A stretch of DNA of 64,000 bases from positions 744,001-808,000 of the forward strand of contig NZ_LGLW01000001.1 in NCBI RefSeq assembly GCF_013620795.1, read 5' to 3'. This DNA is from Pseudomonas sp. Q2-TVG4-2 (GTDB taxonomy: Bacteria; Pseudomonadota; Gammaproteobacteria; Pseudomonadales; Pseudomonadaceae). Position numbers and translations under genes: made by a program. Positions 55,988 through 64,000 of this stretch are shown here, piece by piece. How positions within the stretch are numbered: the first letter of the stretch is position 1; the number at the start of each line of letters is the position of its first letter. The notes below the pieces were generated by a model. It was not told the DNA's origin and did no database searches. It saw only the letters and a list, made by a program, of their open reading frames with translations.

Positions 55988-56006
55988 AAATTGGTATTAC
56001 CAATTT
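55988..56006. promoter_or_regulatory. LldR-type operator upstream of lldP
   Basis: AAATTGGTATTACCAATTT is a perfect 19-bp palindrome centred on 55997. It contains TGGTnnnACCA, the half-site pattern of FadR-subfamily GntR regulators. It lies in the lldR-lldP spacer, about 115 nt before lldP. Confidence 0.88.
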
Positions 56007-56120
56007 ACAAGTTGTTAGAGCTCCCAACAAGAAGAGGACTACCAATGCGGTCTCCAGATTCCCACTCATCGCAGGTCCAGCCGGGCCCCCATTCGCACTT
56101 TATGACTATGGGAGCCTGAC

Positions 56121-57815
56121 ATGTCTAACGGACTGCTCGCCCTGTTTGCCTTTACCCCTATCCTGCTCGCCGCCGTGCTGTTGATTGGACTGCGCTGGCC
56201 TGCCAGTCGCGCCATGCCGGTTGTATTCCTGTTCACCGCCGCCATTGGCCTGTTTATCTGGGACATGAGTTTCACCCGGATAATCGCCTCAACCCTGCAG
56301 GGCCTGGTGATAACCATTGGCTTGTTGTGGATCATCTTCGGCGCCATTTTGTTGCTGAATACCCTCAAGCACTCCGGTGGGATCACCGCCATCCGTGCCG
56401 GCTTCACGACCATCAGCCCTGATCGTCGCATCCAGGCCATCATCATCGCCTGGCTGTTCGGCTGCTTCATCGAGGGTGCGTCCGGTTTCGGCACACCTGC
56501 CGCCATCGCTGCGCCCTTGCTGGTTGCCGTCGGTTTCCCGGCCATGGCTGCGGTATTGATGGGCATGCTGGTACAGAGCACACCGGTATCGTTCGGGGCG
56601 GTCGGCACACCTATCGTGGTCGGCGTGAACAGTGGCCTGGACACCGCCACTCTGGGCGCGCAGCTGATAGCGCAGGGATCGAGCTGGGAGCTGTTCCTGC
56701 AACAGATCACCAGCAGCGTGGCGATCACCCACGCCATCGTCGGCACCGTGATGCCGCTGATCATGGCGATGATGCTGACGCGGTTCTTCGGTAAGGAAAA
56801 AAGCTGGAAAGCCGGCCTCGAAGTCCTGCCCTTTGCGATCTTTGCGGGCCTGGCTTTCACGCTGCCCTATGTCGCCACCGGCGTCCTGCTTGGTCCAGAA
56901 TTCCCATCGCTGCTGGGCGGCCTGATCGGCCTGGCCATCGTCACCACCGCCGCTCGCTTTAATTTCCTGGTGCCGAAGACGCCTTGGGACTTTGCCGATG
57001 CGAAAGACTGGCCAGCCGAGTGGATTGGTACCATCGAGATGAAGCTCGACGACCTCGCCGCGCGTCCAATGAGCGCCTTCCGTGCCTGGCTGCCCTACGT
57101 GCTGGTGGGTGCGATCCTCGTGATCAGCCGGATCTTCCCGCCGGTCACCGCTGCCCTGAAATCGGTCTCCATCGCCTTCGCCAACATCCTCGGCGAGGCA
57201 GGTATCAGCGCCAGCATCGAGCCGCTCTACCTGCCGGGTGGCATTCTGGTCGCCGTCGTGCTGATCACATTCTTCATGCATGGCATGCGTGCGGCCGAAC
57301 TCAAAGCTGCGGTGAAGGAATCCAGCAGCGTGCTGCTCAGCGCCGGCTTCGTGCTGCTGTTCACCGTGCCGATGGTGCGCATCCTGATTAACTCAGGCGT
57401 CAACGCCGGTGATCTGCCGAGCATGCCGATCGCCATGGCGCGCTATGTCGCGGACAGCGTCGGTGGCATTTATCCACTGCTGGCACCTTCGGTGGGTGCG
57501 CTAGGTGCCTTCCTGGCTGGATCGAATACGGTCAGCAACATGATGTTCAGCCAGTTCCAGTTCGGTGTGGCGCAGTCGCTGGGCATCTCCGGCGCCATGA
57601 TCGTCGCCACCCAGGCGGTTGGCGCCGCTGCCGGCAACATGGTTGCAATTCACAACGTGGTTGCTGCCTCTGCCACTGTCGGCTTGCTGGGCCGCGAAGG
57701 CGTCACCCTGCGCAAGACCGTTTGGCCTACGCTGTACTACGTGCTGTTCACCGGCGTGATCGGCATGGTGGCGATCTACCTGCTGGGGGTGACGGACCCA
57801 CTGGTCGGCGTCTGA
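56121..57815 (+). CDS. lldP: L-lactate permease
   Basis: LldP imports L-lactate (also D-lactate and glycolate) with protons. The 564-residue protein has 12 or more transmembrane helices throughout and the family segments [24 protein letters not shown] ([18 protein letters not shown]), [29 protein letters not shown], and a [23 protein letters not shown] stretch near the end. It is the first gene of the lldP-lldD-dld set. A long hairpin follows its stop. Confidence 0.95.
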   Translation: MSNGLLALFAFTPILLAAVLLIGLRWPASRAMPVVFLFTAAIGLFIWDMSFTRIIASTLQGLVITIGLLWIIFGAILLLNTLKHSGGITAIRAGFTTISPDRRIQAIIIAWLFGCFIEGASGFGTPAAIAAPLLVAVGFPAMAAVLMGMLVQSTPVSFGAVGTPIVVGVNSGLDTATLGAQLIAQGSSWELFLQQITSSVAITHAIVGTVMPLIMAMMLTRFFGKEKSWKAGLEVLPFAIFAGLAFTLPYVATGVLLGPEFPSLLGGLIGLAIVTTAARFNFLVPKTPWDFADAKDWPAEWIGTIEMKLDDLAARPMSAFRAWLPYVLVGAILVISRIFPPVTAALKSVSIAFANILGEAGISASIEPLYLPGGILVAVVLITFFMHGMRAAELKAAVKESSSVLLSAGFVLLFTVPMVRILINSGVNAGDLPSMPIAMARYVADSVGGIYPLLAPSVGALGAFLAGSNTVSNMMFSQFQFGVAQSLGISGAMIVATQAVGAAAGNMVAIHNVVAASATVGLLGREGVTLRKTVWPTLYYVLFTGVIGMVAIYLLGVTDPLVGV

Positions 57816-57825
57816 TGATGCGGGA

Positions 57826-57852
57826 CCTTGCCCCGACGAATTCGGGGCAAGG
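57826..57852 (+). repeat. Hairpin between lldP and lldD
   Basis: A perfect 11-bp stem (CCTTGCCCCGA/TCGGGGCAAGG) with a 5-nt loop, not followed by a T run. It is more likely a REP-like or mRNA-stabilising element than a terminator. Confidence 0.65.
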
Positions 57853-57990
57853 ACATACTGAAACCCGACCAGCCTCACCGTGCATCGCGCACCAAGCGGT
57901 CTGATCGGGCAAGCCAGATCGATAACGGTGCCCTCATCATTTATGGGAAGCATCACGAGACTTACCTCGTTTTAACCGGTGAGAACAACG

Positions 57991-59160
57991 ATGATCATCT
58001 CTGCCTCCACGGATTACCGCACAGCCGCCAAACGCAAGCTGCCGCCGTTCCTGTTCCATTATGTCGATGGCGGCGCTTATGCCGAATACACGCTGCGGCG
58101 CAACGTCGACGACCTGGCCAGCATCGCCCTGCGCCAACGGGTGCTACGCAACATGTCCGAACTCAGTTTGGAAACCCAGTTGTTCGGCGAAACCCTGTCG
58201 ATGCCGGTTGCGCTGGCTCCGGTCGGTCTGACCGGCATGCTCGCCCGTCGTGGTGAAGTCCAGGCCGCTCGCGCCGCCGATAAGAAGGGCATCCCCTTCA
58301 CCCTGTCCACCGTATCGGTTTGCCCGATCGAAGAAGTCGCGCCGGCGATCAAGCGGCCGATGTGGTTCCAGCTCTACGTGCTGAAGGACCGCGGCTTTAT
58401 GAAAAACGCCCTGGAGCGTGCCAAGGCAGCCGGCGTCACCACCCTGGTGTTCACCGTGGACATGCCGACCCCGGGCGCCCGCTACCGGGACGCCCACTCA
58501 GGCATGAGCGGCCCGAATGCCAACATGCGCCGCATGCTGCAGGCCATGACCCACCCGCTCTGGGCATGGGACGTGGGCCTACACGGCAAGCCGCACGATC
58601 TGGGCAATATCTCCACCTACCGCGGGCACCCCACTGGTCTCGAGGACTACATCGGCTGGCTGGCGGCCAACTTCGATCCATCGATCTCATGGAAGGACCT
58701 GGAGTGGATCCGTGAATTCTGGGACGGCCCGATGGTGATCAAGGGCATCCTCGACGCCGAGGACGCCCGCGACGCGGTGACATTTGGCGCCGACGGCATC
58801 ATCGTCTCCAACCACGGCGGCCGTCAGCTCGATGGCGTGCTGTCCAGCGCCCGCGCCATGCCGGCCATCGCCGATGCGGTCAAGGGTGACCTGAAGATTC
58901 TCGCCGACTCTGGCATCCGCAGCGGCTTGGACGTGGTCCGCATGATTGCGCTGGGCGCCGACACCGTCATGCTCGGTCGCGCCTTCGCTTATGCGCTGGC
59001 AGCGGATGGCGAAGCCGGCGTAACCAACCTGCTCAACTTGATTGATAAGGAGATGCGCGTGGCGATGGTGTTGACCGGCGCCAAATCCATCAGCGAGATC
59101 ACCACCGATTCGCTGGTTCGCGAACTGGGTCAATACCAGACCACCAAACACGTCGAATAA
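57991..59160 (+). CDS. lldD: L-lactate dehydrogenase (FMN, quinone-linked)
   Basis: LldD oxidises L-lactate to pyruvate at the membrane and passes electrons to quinone. The 389-residue FMN-dependent alpha-hydroxyacid oxidase has [45 protein letters not shown], and the signature [10 protein letters not shown] with the catalytic His, then [13 protein letters not shown] and [11 protein letters not shown] start it at ATG 57991; an upstream in-frame GTG would remove spacing from the GGTGAG ribosome site. Confidence 0.96.
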   Translation: MIISASTDYRTAAKRKLPPFLFHYVDGGAYAEYTLRRNVDDLASIALRQRVLRNMSELSLETQLFGETLSMPVALAPVGLTGMLARRGEVQAARAADKKGIPFTLSTVSVCPIEEVAPAIKRPMWFQLYVLKDRGFMKNALERAKAAGVTTLVFTVDMPTPGARYRDAHSGMSGPNANMRRMLQAMTHPLWAWDVGLHGKPHDLGNISTYRGHPTGLEDYIGWLAANFDPSISWKDLEWIREFWDGPMVIKGILDAEDARDAVTFGADGIIVSNHGGRQLDGVLSSARAMPAIADAVKGDLKILADSGIRSGLDVVRMIALGADTVMLGRAFAYALAADGEAGVTNLLNLIDKEMRVAMVLTGAKSISEITTDSLVRELGQYQTTKHVE

Positions 59161-59169
59161 GCCTCACGA

Positions 59170-59191
59170 GGCCGCGCGTCCCGGCGCGGCC
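59170..59191 (+). repeat. Hairpin between lldD and dld
   Basis: A perfect 8-bp G+C stem (GGCCGCGC/GCGCGGCC) with a 6-nt loop sits in the 54-bp spacer. There is no T tract, so read-through to dld is expected. Confidence 0.6.
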
Positions 59192-59214
59192 GCTTCATCC
59201 CCGGAGCCACGTAT

Positions 59215-62052
59215 ATGAACGCGCCTGCCGCCCTGCCGAACGACTTCCTCGCTGCCGTCGAACGGTTGATACCGGTAGAGCGGCGCTTCGACGATCCCCT
59301 GTCCACGCTGGCTTTCGGCACCGATGCCAGCTTTTACCGTTTGATTCCCAAGCTGGTGGTGCGCGTCGAGTCCGAAGCAGAAGTGGTGGGATTATTGCAA
59401 CTGGCCCACGCCCAGCGCGTGCCGGTGACCTTTCGTGCCGCCGGCACCAGCCTTTCCGGCCAGGCTATCTCCGACTCGGTGCTGATCGTCCTCGGCGATC
59501 ACTGGAACGGCCGTGAGATTCGCAACGGCGGCGAACAGATCCGCCTGCAACCTGGCGTCATCGGCGCCCACGCCAACGCGGCGCTGGCCCCATTCCAGCG
59601 CAAGATCGGCCCGGATCCAGCCTCGATCAACGCGGCCAAGATCGGCGGCATCGTCGCCAACAATTCCAGCGGCATGTGCTGTGGCACGGCACAAAATAGC
59701 TACAAGACTCTCGCCGGTCTGCGCTTGGTGTTGGCCGACGGCACCGTGCTCGACAGCGAGGATGCGGCCAGCGTCGATGCGTTCCGTCAGAGTCACGGCA
59801 CGTTGCTCGATCAGCTCGCCGAACTGGGCCGCACGACGCGCGCCAACACCGAGCTGGCAGCGAAGATTCGCCACAAGTACCGCCTGAAGAACACCACCGG
59901 CTTCTCGCTCAATGCGCTGGTCGATTACGACGAGCCGCTCGACATCCTCAACCACCTGATGGTGGGCTCCGAAGGCACCCTCGGCTTCATCAGCGCGGTG
60001 ACCTACGACACCGTGCCGGATCATCCGCACAAGGCCAGCGCGCTGGTCGTCTTCCCCGATGTCGAGACCTGCTGCCTGGCCGTGCCGGTTCTCAAGCAGC
60101 AACCGGTGTCGGCTGTGGAGCTGCTGGACCGGCGCAGCATGCGCTCGGTGGAAAACATGAAGGGCTTGCCGGAGTGGGTTAAGGAGCTGTCATCGACCGC
60201 CTGCGCACTACTGATTGAATCGCGCGCCGCCACGCAAGGCCTACTGCACGAGCAGCTCGGGCTGATCATGGCGTCGATCGCGCATTTCCCGGTGGATAAG
60301 CAGGTCGACTTCAGCGAAGACCCGATCATCTACAACCAGCTCTGGCGCATCCGCAAGGACACCTTCCCCGCCGTCGGTGCGGTGCGCCAGACCGGCACCA
60401 CGGTGATCATCGAGGACGTGACCTTTCCCATTGAGCGTCTTGCCGATGGGGTCAATCGGCTAATCCAGCTGTTCGAGGAACACGCCTACAACGAAGCGAT
60501 CCTGTTCGGCCACGCGCTGGAGGGCAACCTGCACTTCGTCTTCACCCAGGGCTTCGATGATCCAGCGCAGGTCGCCCGCTACGAAGCCTTCATGCAGGAT
60601 GTTACGCAACTGGTGGCTGTGGAATTCGGCGGTGCGCTGAAGGCCGAACACGGCACCGGCCGCAACATGGCGCCCTTCGTCGAGCTGGAGTGGGGCGCGG
60701 ACGCCTACCAGCTGATGTGGCAGATCAAGCGCCTGCTCGACCCCACCGGCATCCTCAACCCGGACGTGGTGCTCAGCGAGGATCCGCAGATTCACTTGAA
60801 GCACCTCAAGCCGATGCCGGCCGCCGACGAGATCGTCGACAAGTGCATCGAATGCGGCTTCTGTGAGCCGGTCTGCCCGTCCAACGGACTGACCCTAACG
60901 CCCCGCCAACGCATCGTTGTCTGGCGCGATATCCAGGCGAAGCAACGTGCCGGCATCGATACCGCCGAGCTTGAACAGCTTTACCACTACCACGGCGTCG
61001 AGACCTGCGCCGCCACCGGCCTCTGCGCCCAGCGCTGCCCGGTGGGCATCAATACCGGCGATCTGGTGCGCAAGCTGCGCGGCAAGGAAGCGCACAAGGC
61101 CGGCACCGCCAACTGGCTGGCCGAGCATTTCAGCACCGCCGTGCAAGGCACACGTTTCATGCTACACGTCGCCAACGGCGCGCACCTGATGATGGGCACG
61201 CGCCTGCTGAGCAAGACCTCGGCGGCCTTCAGCAAAGCCAGCAAGGGACGCGTACCGCAGTGGACGCCGGCCATGCCGCAACCGCTGCAACGCCTGCATT
61301 TGCCCAAGCCGTCGGGGCAGGACGAACGCCCACGGGTGGTCTATCTCGCCGCATGCGTCTCCCGTGCCATGGGACCGGCCGCACGCGATCAGGAGCAGGA
61401 ACCACTACTCGACACCACCCGCATCCTGCTGGAAAAAGCGGGCTACCAGGTGGTCTTTCCGGACAACCTGAACAACCTATGCTGCGGCCAACCGTTCGCC
61501 TCCAAAGGCTATGCCGAACAGGCCGAGCGCAAGCGGCAGGAAACCCTTGATGCGCTGCTCAAGGCCAGCCGTGGCGGGCTCGACCCCATCTACTGCGACA
61601 CCAGCCCCTGCACCCTGCGGCTGGTTCAGGACCTGGCCGATGACCGCTTGCAGGTGTTCGATCCGGTCAGGTTTATCCGCACCTTCCTGCTTGACCGCCT
61701 GGATTTCGAACCTCAGCAGGCGCCGATCGCCGTGCATGTCACCTGCAGTACCCAGCACCTCGGTGAAGCGCAGGCACTGATCGACATCGCCCGGCGCTGC
61801 GCCACGCAGGTGGTGATCCCGGAAGGCATCCATTGCTGCGGCTTCGCCGGCGACAAAGGCTTCGCCACCCCAGAGCTCAATGCGCACTCGCTGCGCGGCC
61901 TGAAAGATGCCGTGCGGACGTGCAAAGAAGGCGTCTCCACCAGCCGCACCTGCGAAATCGGCCTGTCGCAGCACGGTGGTATCGACTATCACGGGTTGGT
62001 TTACCTGGTGAACCGAAACAGCCGAGCCAGGGCCGCGCCCGCCCCTGCGTGA
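59215..62052 (+). CDS. dld: FAD/Fe-S D-lactate dehydrogenase (quinone-linked)
   Basis: The 945-residue protein fuses an FAD-binding type 4 domain (FRAAGTSLSGQAI, PASINAAKIGGIVANNSSGMCCG), an FAD-oxidase C-terminal domain (EHGTGRNMAPF), two 4Fe-4S clusters (CIECGFCEPVC, then CAATGLCAQRCPVG), and two CCG domains (NLCCGQPF, HCCGFAGDKGF). This architecture is that of the large NAD-independent D-lactate dehydrogenases. Its place after lldPD supports the D-lactate role, giving the cell both stereoisomers. A related function (such as D-2-hydroxyacid oxidation) is possible. Confidence 0.92.
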   Translation: MNAPAALPNDFLAAVERLIPVERRFDDPLSTLAFGTDASFYRLIPKLVVRVESEAEVVGLLQLAHAQRVPVTFRAAGTSLSGQAISDSVLIVLGDHWNGREIRNGGEQIRLQPGVIGAHANAALAPFQRKIGPDPASINAAKIGGIVANNSSGMCCGTAQNSYKTLAGLRLVLADGTVLDSEDAASVDAFRQSHGTLLDQLAELGRTTRANTELAAKIRHKYRLKNTTGFSLNALVDYDEPLDILNHLMVGSEGTLGFISAVTYDTVPDHPHKASALVVFPDVETCCLAVPVLKQQPVSAVELLDRRSMRSVENMKGLPEWVKELSSTACALLIESRAATQGLLHEQLGLIMASIAHFPVDKQVDFSEDPIIYNQLWRIRKDTFPAVGAVRQTGTTVIIEDVTFPIERLADGVNRLIQLFEEHAYNEAILFGHALEGNLHFVFTQGFDDPAQVARYEAFMQDVTQLVAVEFGGALKAEHGTGRNMAPFVELEWGADAYQLMWQIKRLLDPTGILNPDVVLSEDPQIHLKHLKPMPAADEIVDKCIECGFCEPVCPSNGLTLTPRQRIVVWRDIQAKQRAGIDTAELEQLYHYHGVETCAATGLCAQRCPVGINTGDLVRKLRGKEAHKAGTANWLAEHFSTAVQGTRFMLHVANGAHLMMGTRLLSKTSAAFSKASKGRVPQWTPAMPQPLQRLHLPKPSGQDERPRVVYLAACVSRAMGPAARDQEQEPLLDTTRILLEKAGYQVVFPDNLNNLCCGQPFASKGYAEQAERKRQETLDALLKASRGGLDPIYCDTSPCTLRLVQDLADDRLQVFDPVRFIRTFLLDRLDFEPQQAPIAVHVTCSTQHLGEAQALIDIARRCATQVVIPEGIHCCGFAGDKGFATPELNAHSLRGLKDAVRTCKEGVSTSRTCEIGLSQHGGIDYHGLVYLVNRNSRARAAPAPA

Positions 62053-62217
62053 CCACGCACGGCGAGGGTGCCGATCAGAAAAGATGAAACGCTCGAGCGC
62101 AGCCGCAGTCCGAAGTTATGAGCCCAGCGTTAGAACGGGGCTCGACTCGCCTCGGCGCCGCCGCGCAACAGCAGAATCAGGCAGGCCCGCCGGGAAGTTA
62201 ACTCCCTGGAGGATCTC

Positions 62218-62529
62218 ATGAAAAAATTTGCCCTACTTGCCGCAGCAGCTCTGATTGCCAGTCCCGCTGCGTTTGCCGCCGACAAAGACCTCTGCCAGAT
62301 CAACATGCAAGAAATTGAAGACAACCTGGCCACTGGACAGGCAATCACGCTCGGCGAGCCCGCTAGCAGCCAAGTCGAGGATCTGGTCAAGCAGGCCCGT
62401 CAGGCTCAGCAGGCCGGCGATACCGAAGCCTGCATAGTGCATACGACCAAAGCCCTGCAAGAGCTTGAAGGTCCTGGCAGCTCCGGCAGCTCCGGTACCA
62501 GCGGCACCGGCTCAGGCGCCAGCAACTAA
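62218..62529 (+). CDS. Small secreted protein of unknown function
   Basis: A 103-residue protein with a clear signal peptide (cleavage after Ala20, AFA-ADK). The mature part has two cysteines (Cys26 and Cys72), a predicted helical region rich in Gln, Glu and Ala (LVKQARQAQQAGDTEACIVH), and a C-terminal Gly/Ser/Thr tail (GSSGSSGTSGTGSG). GGAGG precedes the ATG by about 7 nt. I do not recognise a family. It lies between dld and ssrA on the same strand but 165 bp past dld. Confidence 0.72.
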   Translation: MKKFALLAAAALIASPAAFAADKDLCQINMQEIEDNLATGQAITLGEPASSQVEDLVKQARQAQQAGDTEACIVHTTKALQELEGPGSSGSSGTSGTGSGASN

Positions 62530-62683
62530 GACCGCCCAGGCAAGGCCGCCAGCGGTTGGCCTTGCCAATGCCAGCCATTCTTTGAATCCCGACGAAATGC
62601 CCCAAAATCAGGGAACCAAGCATTCGACGTCGCCAAGCATCTGGCGTACACTGCGCAGCACATGAAGCTGCACTACGCTTCAT

Positions 62684-63062
62684 GGGGCCGATTAGGATTC
62701 GACGCCGGTAACAAAGCTCTAGGTGCATGCCGAGTTGGTAACAGAACTCGTAAATCCACTGTTGCAAACTTATAGTTGCCAACGACGACAACTACGAAGG
62801 GTACGCGCTAGCCGCCTAACCTTCATCTGGTCGCTTCGGCGCCAGCGGTCACTAGGGGATGCCTGTAAACCCGAAATGACTGTCAGATAGAACAGGATCG
62901 CCGCCAAGTTCGCTGCAGACGTAACGGCTAAAACTCATGCAGCTCGCTCCAAGCACCCTGCCAATCGGGCGGCGCGGAGTTAACTTAATAGATTTGGCTA
63001 CGCATGTAGTACCGACAGTGGAGAGCTGGCGGACGGGGGTTCAAATCCCCCCGGCTCCACCA
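62684..63062 (+). ncRNA. ssrA: tmRNA (transfer-messenger RNA)
   Basis: The 379-nt gene starts GGGGCCGATTAGGATTCGACG and ends in a tRNA-like T-arm (GGGGGTTCAAATCCCCCC) and CTCCACCA, which pair as a 7-bp acceptor stem. The tag frame at 62778-62819 encodes ANDDNYEGYALAA followed by TAA, longer than the ten-residue P. aeruginosa tag. TACACT at 62647-62652 is a plausible -10, giving a short 5' leader for RNase P. The 3' end is a common attachment site, and an integrase gene follows. Confidence 0.96.
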
Positions 63063-63073
63063 AATACACATCT

Positions 63074-63099
63074 AAGGGCGTCCACGGACGTCCTTTTTT
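63074..63099 (+). terminator. Terminator after ssrA
   Basis: A 10-bp stem with one G-T pair (AAGGGCGTCC/GGACGTCCTT) is followed by a run of six T residues. If the island inserted at the tmRNA 3' end, this terminator is supplied by the island. Confidence 0.82.
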
Positions 63100-63176
63100 G
63101 TGCCTAAAATTCAGTAAATACGGGGCTTCCAGCGCCACCGGCATCCAAGGGTGTCCGTCAGCATCTATATGTTCAT

Positions 63177-63243
63177 GTATTCCAGGTGGTATTCCAAGCG
63201 TTCAGCTGGTAATTTTTGGAATACACAAACAGCATTGGAATAC
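63177..63243. repeat. Four GTATTCCA/TGGAATAC boxes before the integrase
   Basis: GTATTCCA occurs at 63177-63184 and 63189-63196, and its reverse complement TGGAATAC at 63217-63224 and 63236-63243. The last copy ends 2 nt before the integrase ATG. The arrangement as two facing pairs suggests integrase arm-type sites or an autoregulatory operator. Confidence 0.7.
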
Positions 63244-63245
63244 AC

Positions 63246-64000
63246 ATGGGCGCCCAAGCCACGCGGCTTTCAGACCTTAAAGTGAAGGCCGCCAAGCCTA
63301 AGGAAAAGGACTACACGCTGACTGATGGCAACGGCCTTCAGTTGCGAGTGAGAATTAATGGCTCACGGCTATGGAATTTCAACTACATCCATCCGGTGAC
63401 GAAAAAACGGATCAACATGGGGCTTGGCACCTTTCCCGAGGTGAGCCTGGCACAAGCGCGCAAACGAACCGTAGAAGCGAGAGAGCTTGTCGCGCAGGGG
63501 TTAGATCCGAAGGAAATGCGCGATGCTGATCGGCTGGCGAGGAAAGCAGCCACAGAGCACACATTTAAGAACGTCGCGGCCGCATGGTTCGAGCTCAAAA
63601 AGGATTCAGTAACTTCAGCCTATGCCGAAGATATCTGGCGCTCGCTCACGCTTCACGTTTTCCCGGACCTGGGCGCCACTCCCATCTCCGCTATAACCGC
63701 ACCGAAGGTCATAAACCTGCTCAGGCCTCTTGAGACCAAAGGTAGCCTGGAGACCGTTAAACGCCTGACGCAGCGGCTCAACGAAATCATGACCTACGGG
63801 GTCAACTCGGGCCTGATTCACGCGAACCCACTCAGTGGCATTCGCTCGGTTTTCAAGAAACCGAAAAAGAAGAACATGGCGGCACTTGCTCCCGATGAGC
63901 TGAAAGAGCTCATGGTGGCAATTGCCAATGCCAGCATAAAAAGAACGACACGTTGTCTTATCGAATGGCAACTCAACACCATGACTCGCCCGGCAGAGGC
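63246..64000 (+). CDS. Tyrosine recombinase / P4-type phage integrase (partial, 5' part)
   Basis: The open frame begins at ATG 63246 and runs off the right edge (251 codons seen). The N-terminus has the DUF4102-type arm-binding domain (LSDLKVKAAKPKEKDYTLTDGNGLQLRVRINGSRLW, MGLGTFPEVSLAQARKR), followed by the SAM-like core-binding domain (about residues 115-200). The catalytic domain starts with LNTMTRPAEA, where the Arg would be the first catalytic residue. Such integrases insert islands or prophages into tRNA or tmRNA genes. Its place 180 bp past ssrA makes ssrA the likely attachment site. The rest of the element lies outside the window. Confidence 0.93.
   Translation, partial: MGAQATRLSDLKVKAAKPKEKDYTLTDGNGLQLRVRINGSRLWNFNYIHPVTKKRINMGLGTFPEVSLAQARKRTVEARELVAQGLDPKEMRDADRLARKAATEHTFKNVAAAWFELKKDSVTSAYAEDIWRSLTLHVFPDLGATPISAITAPKVINLLRPLETKGSLETVKRLTQRLNEIMTYGVNSGLIHANPLSGIRSVFKKPKKKNMAALAPDELKELMVAIANASIKRTTRCLIEWQLNTMTRPAE

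Noticed and set aside
63063..63245. A coding gene between ssrA and the integrase
   Set aside because: The only open frame (63098-63280) has no family features and overlaps the repeat boxes and the integrase start.

Overview
This is a core-chromosome window from a gamma-proteobacterium of the Pseudomonas/Stutzerimonas lineage, most likely the P. stutzeri group. The gene order matches the dksA-gluQ-cbrAB-crcZ-pcnB-pan-pgi block and the pnp-to-smpB block known from Pseudomonas. carA and carB are nearly contiguous, and lldRPD is followed by a large FAD/Fe-S D-lactate dehydrogenase. All family names come from reading the translated sequences; no database search was run.

Left part (1-16.8 kb): the tail of a small membrane protein, a PQQ-type sorbosone dehydrogenase lipoprotein, sfsA and an aminotransferase on the minus strand, then dksA, gluQ, and the catabolite-control module cbrX-cbrA-cbrB. 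Downstream of cbrB lie a CbrB-type palindrome, a sigma-54 promoter and the CA-motif-rich regulatory RNA CrcZ. These are followed by pcnB-folK, panB-panC-panD (pantothenate) and pgi.

Middle part (16.9-24.4 kb) is more variable: an MpaB-type oxygenase, an acetyl-CoA acetyltransferase gene broken by a (TCGG)7 microsatellite plus other lesions, an RlmI/RlmK-like methyltransferase, a large AsmA-like DUF748 protein with an OmpA-like end, two tandem DUF2845 proteins, and a BON-domain protein.

From 24.6 to 50.5 kb almost everything is on the minus strand and is housekeeping. The order, read in the direction of transcription, is grpE-dnaK-dnaJ-dapB-carA-carB-greA-(DUF4149), then rlmE-ftsH-folP-glmM-tpiA-secG-tRNA-Leu-tRNA-fMet-rimP-nusA-infB-rbfA-truB-rpsO-pnp. 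Visible control elements include two sigma-32 promoters of identical geometry (grpE and dnaK), a possible attenuator with an overlapping leader ORF before carA, and two terminators in the leader between the initiator tRNA and rimP.

Right part (50.7-64 kb): recN with a LexA box, fur and bamE (divergent), rnfH-ratA, smpB, the lactate locus lldR / lldP-lldD-dld with a perfect LldR-type operator, a small secreted protein, and ssrA (tmRNA). The 3' end of ssrA is followed directly by the start of a tyrosine-integrase gene that runs off the window, so the window ends at the left edge of an ssrA-integrated genomic island. No complete novel system is visible. The items most worth a second look are the microsatellite-broken thiolase, the carA leader, and the repeats in front of the integrase.
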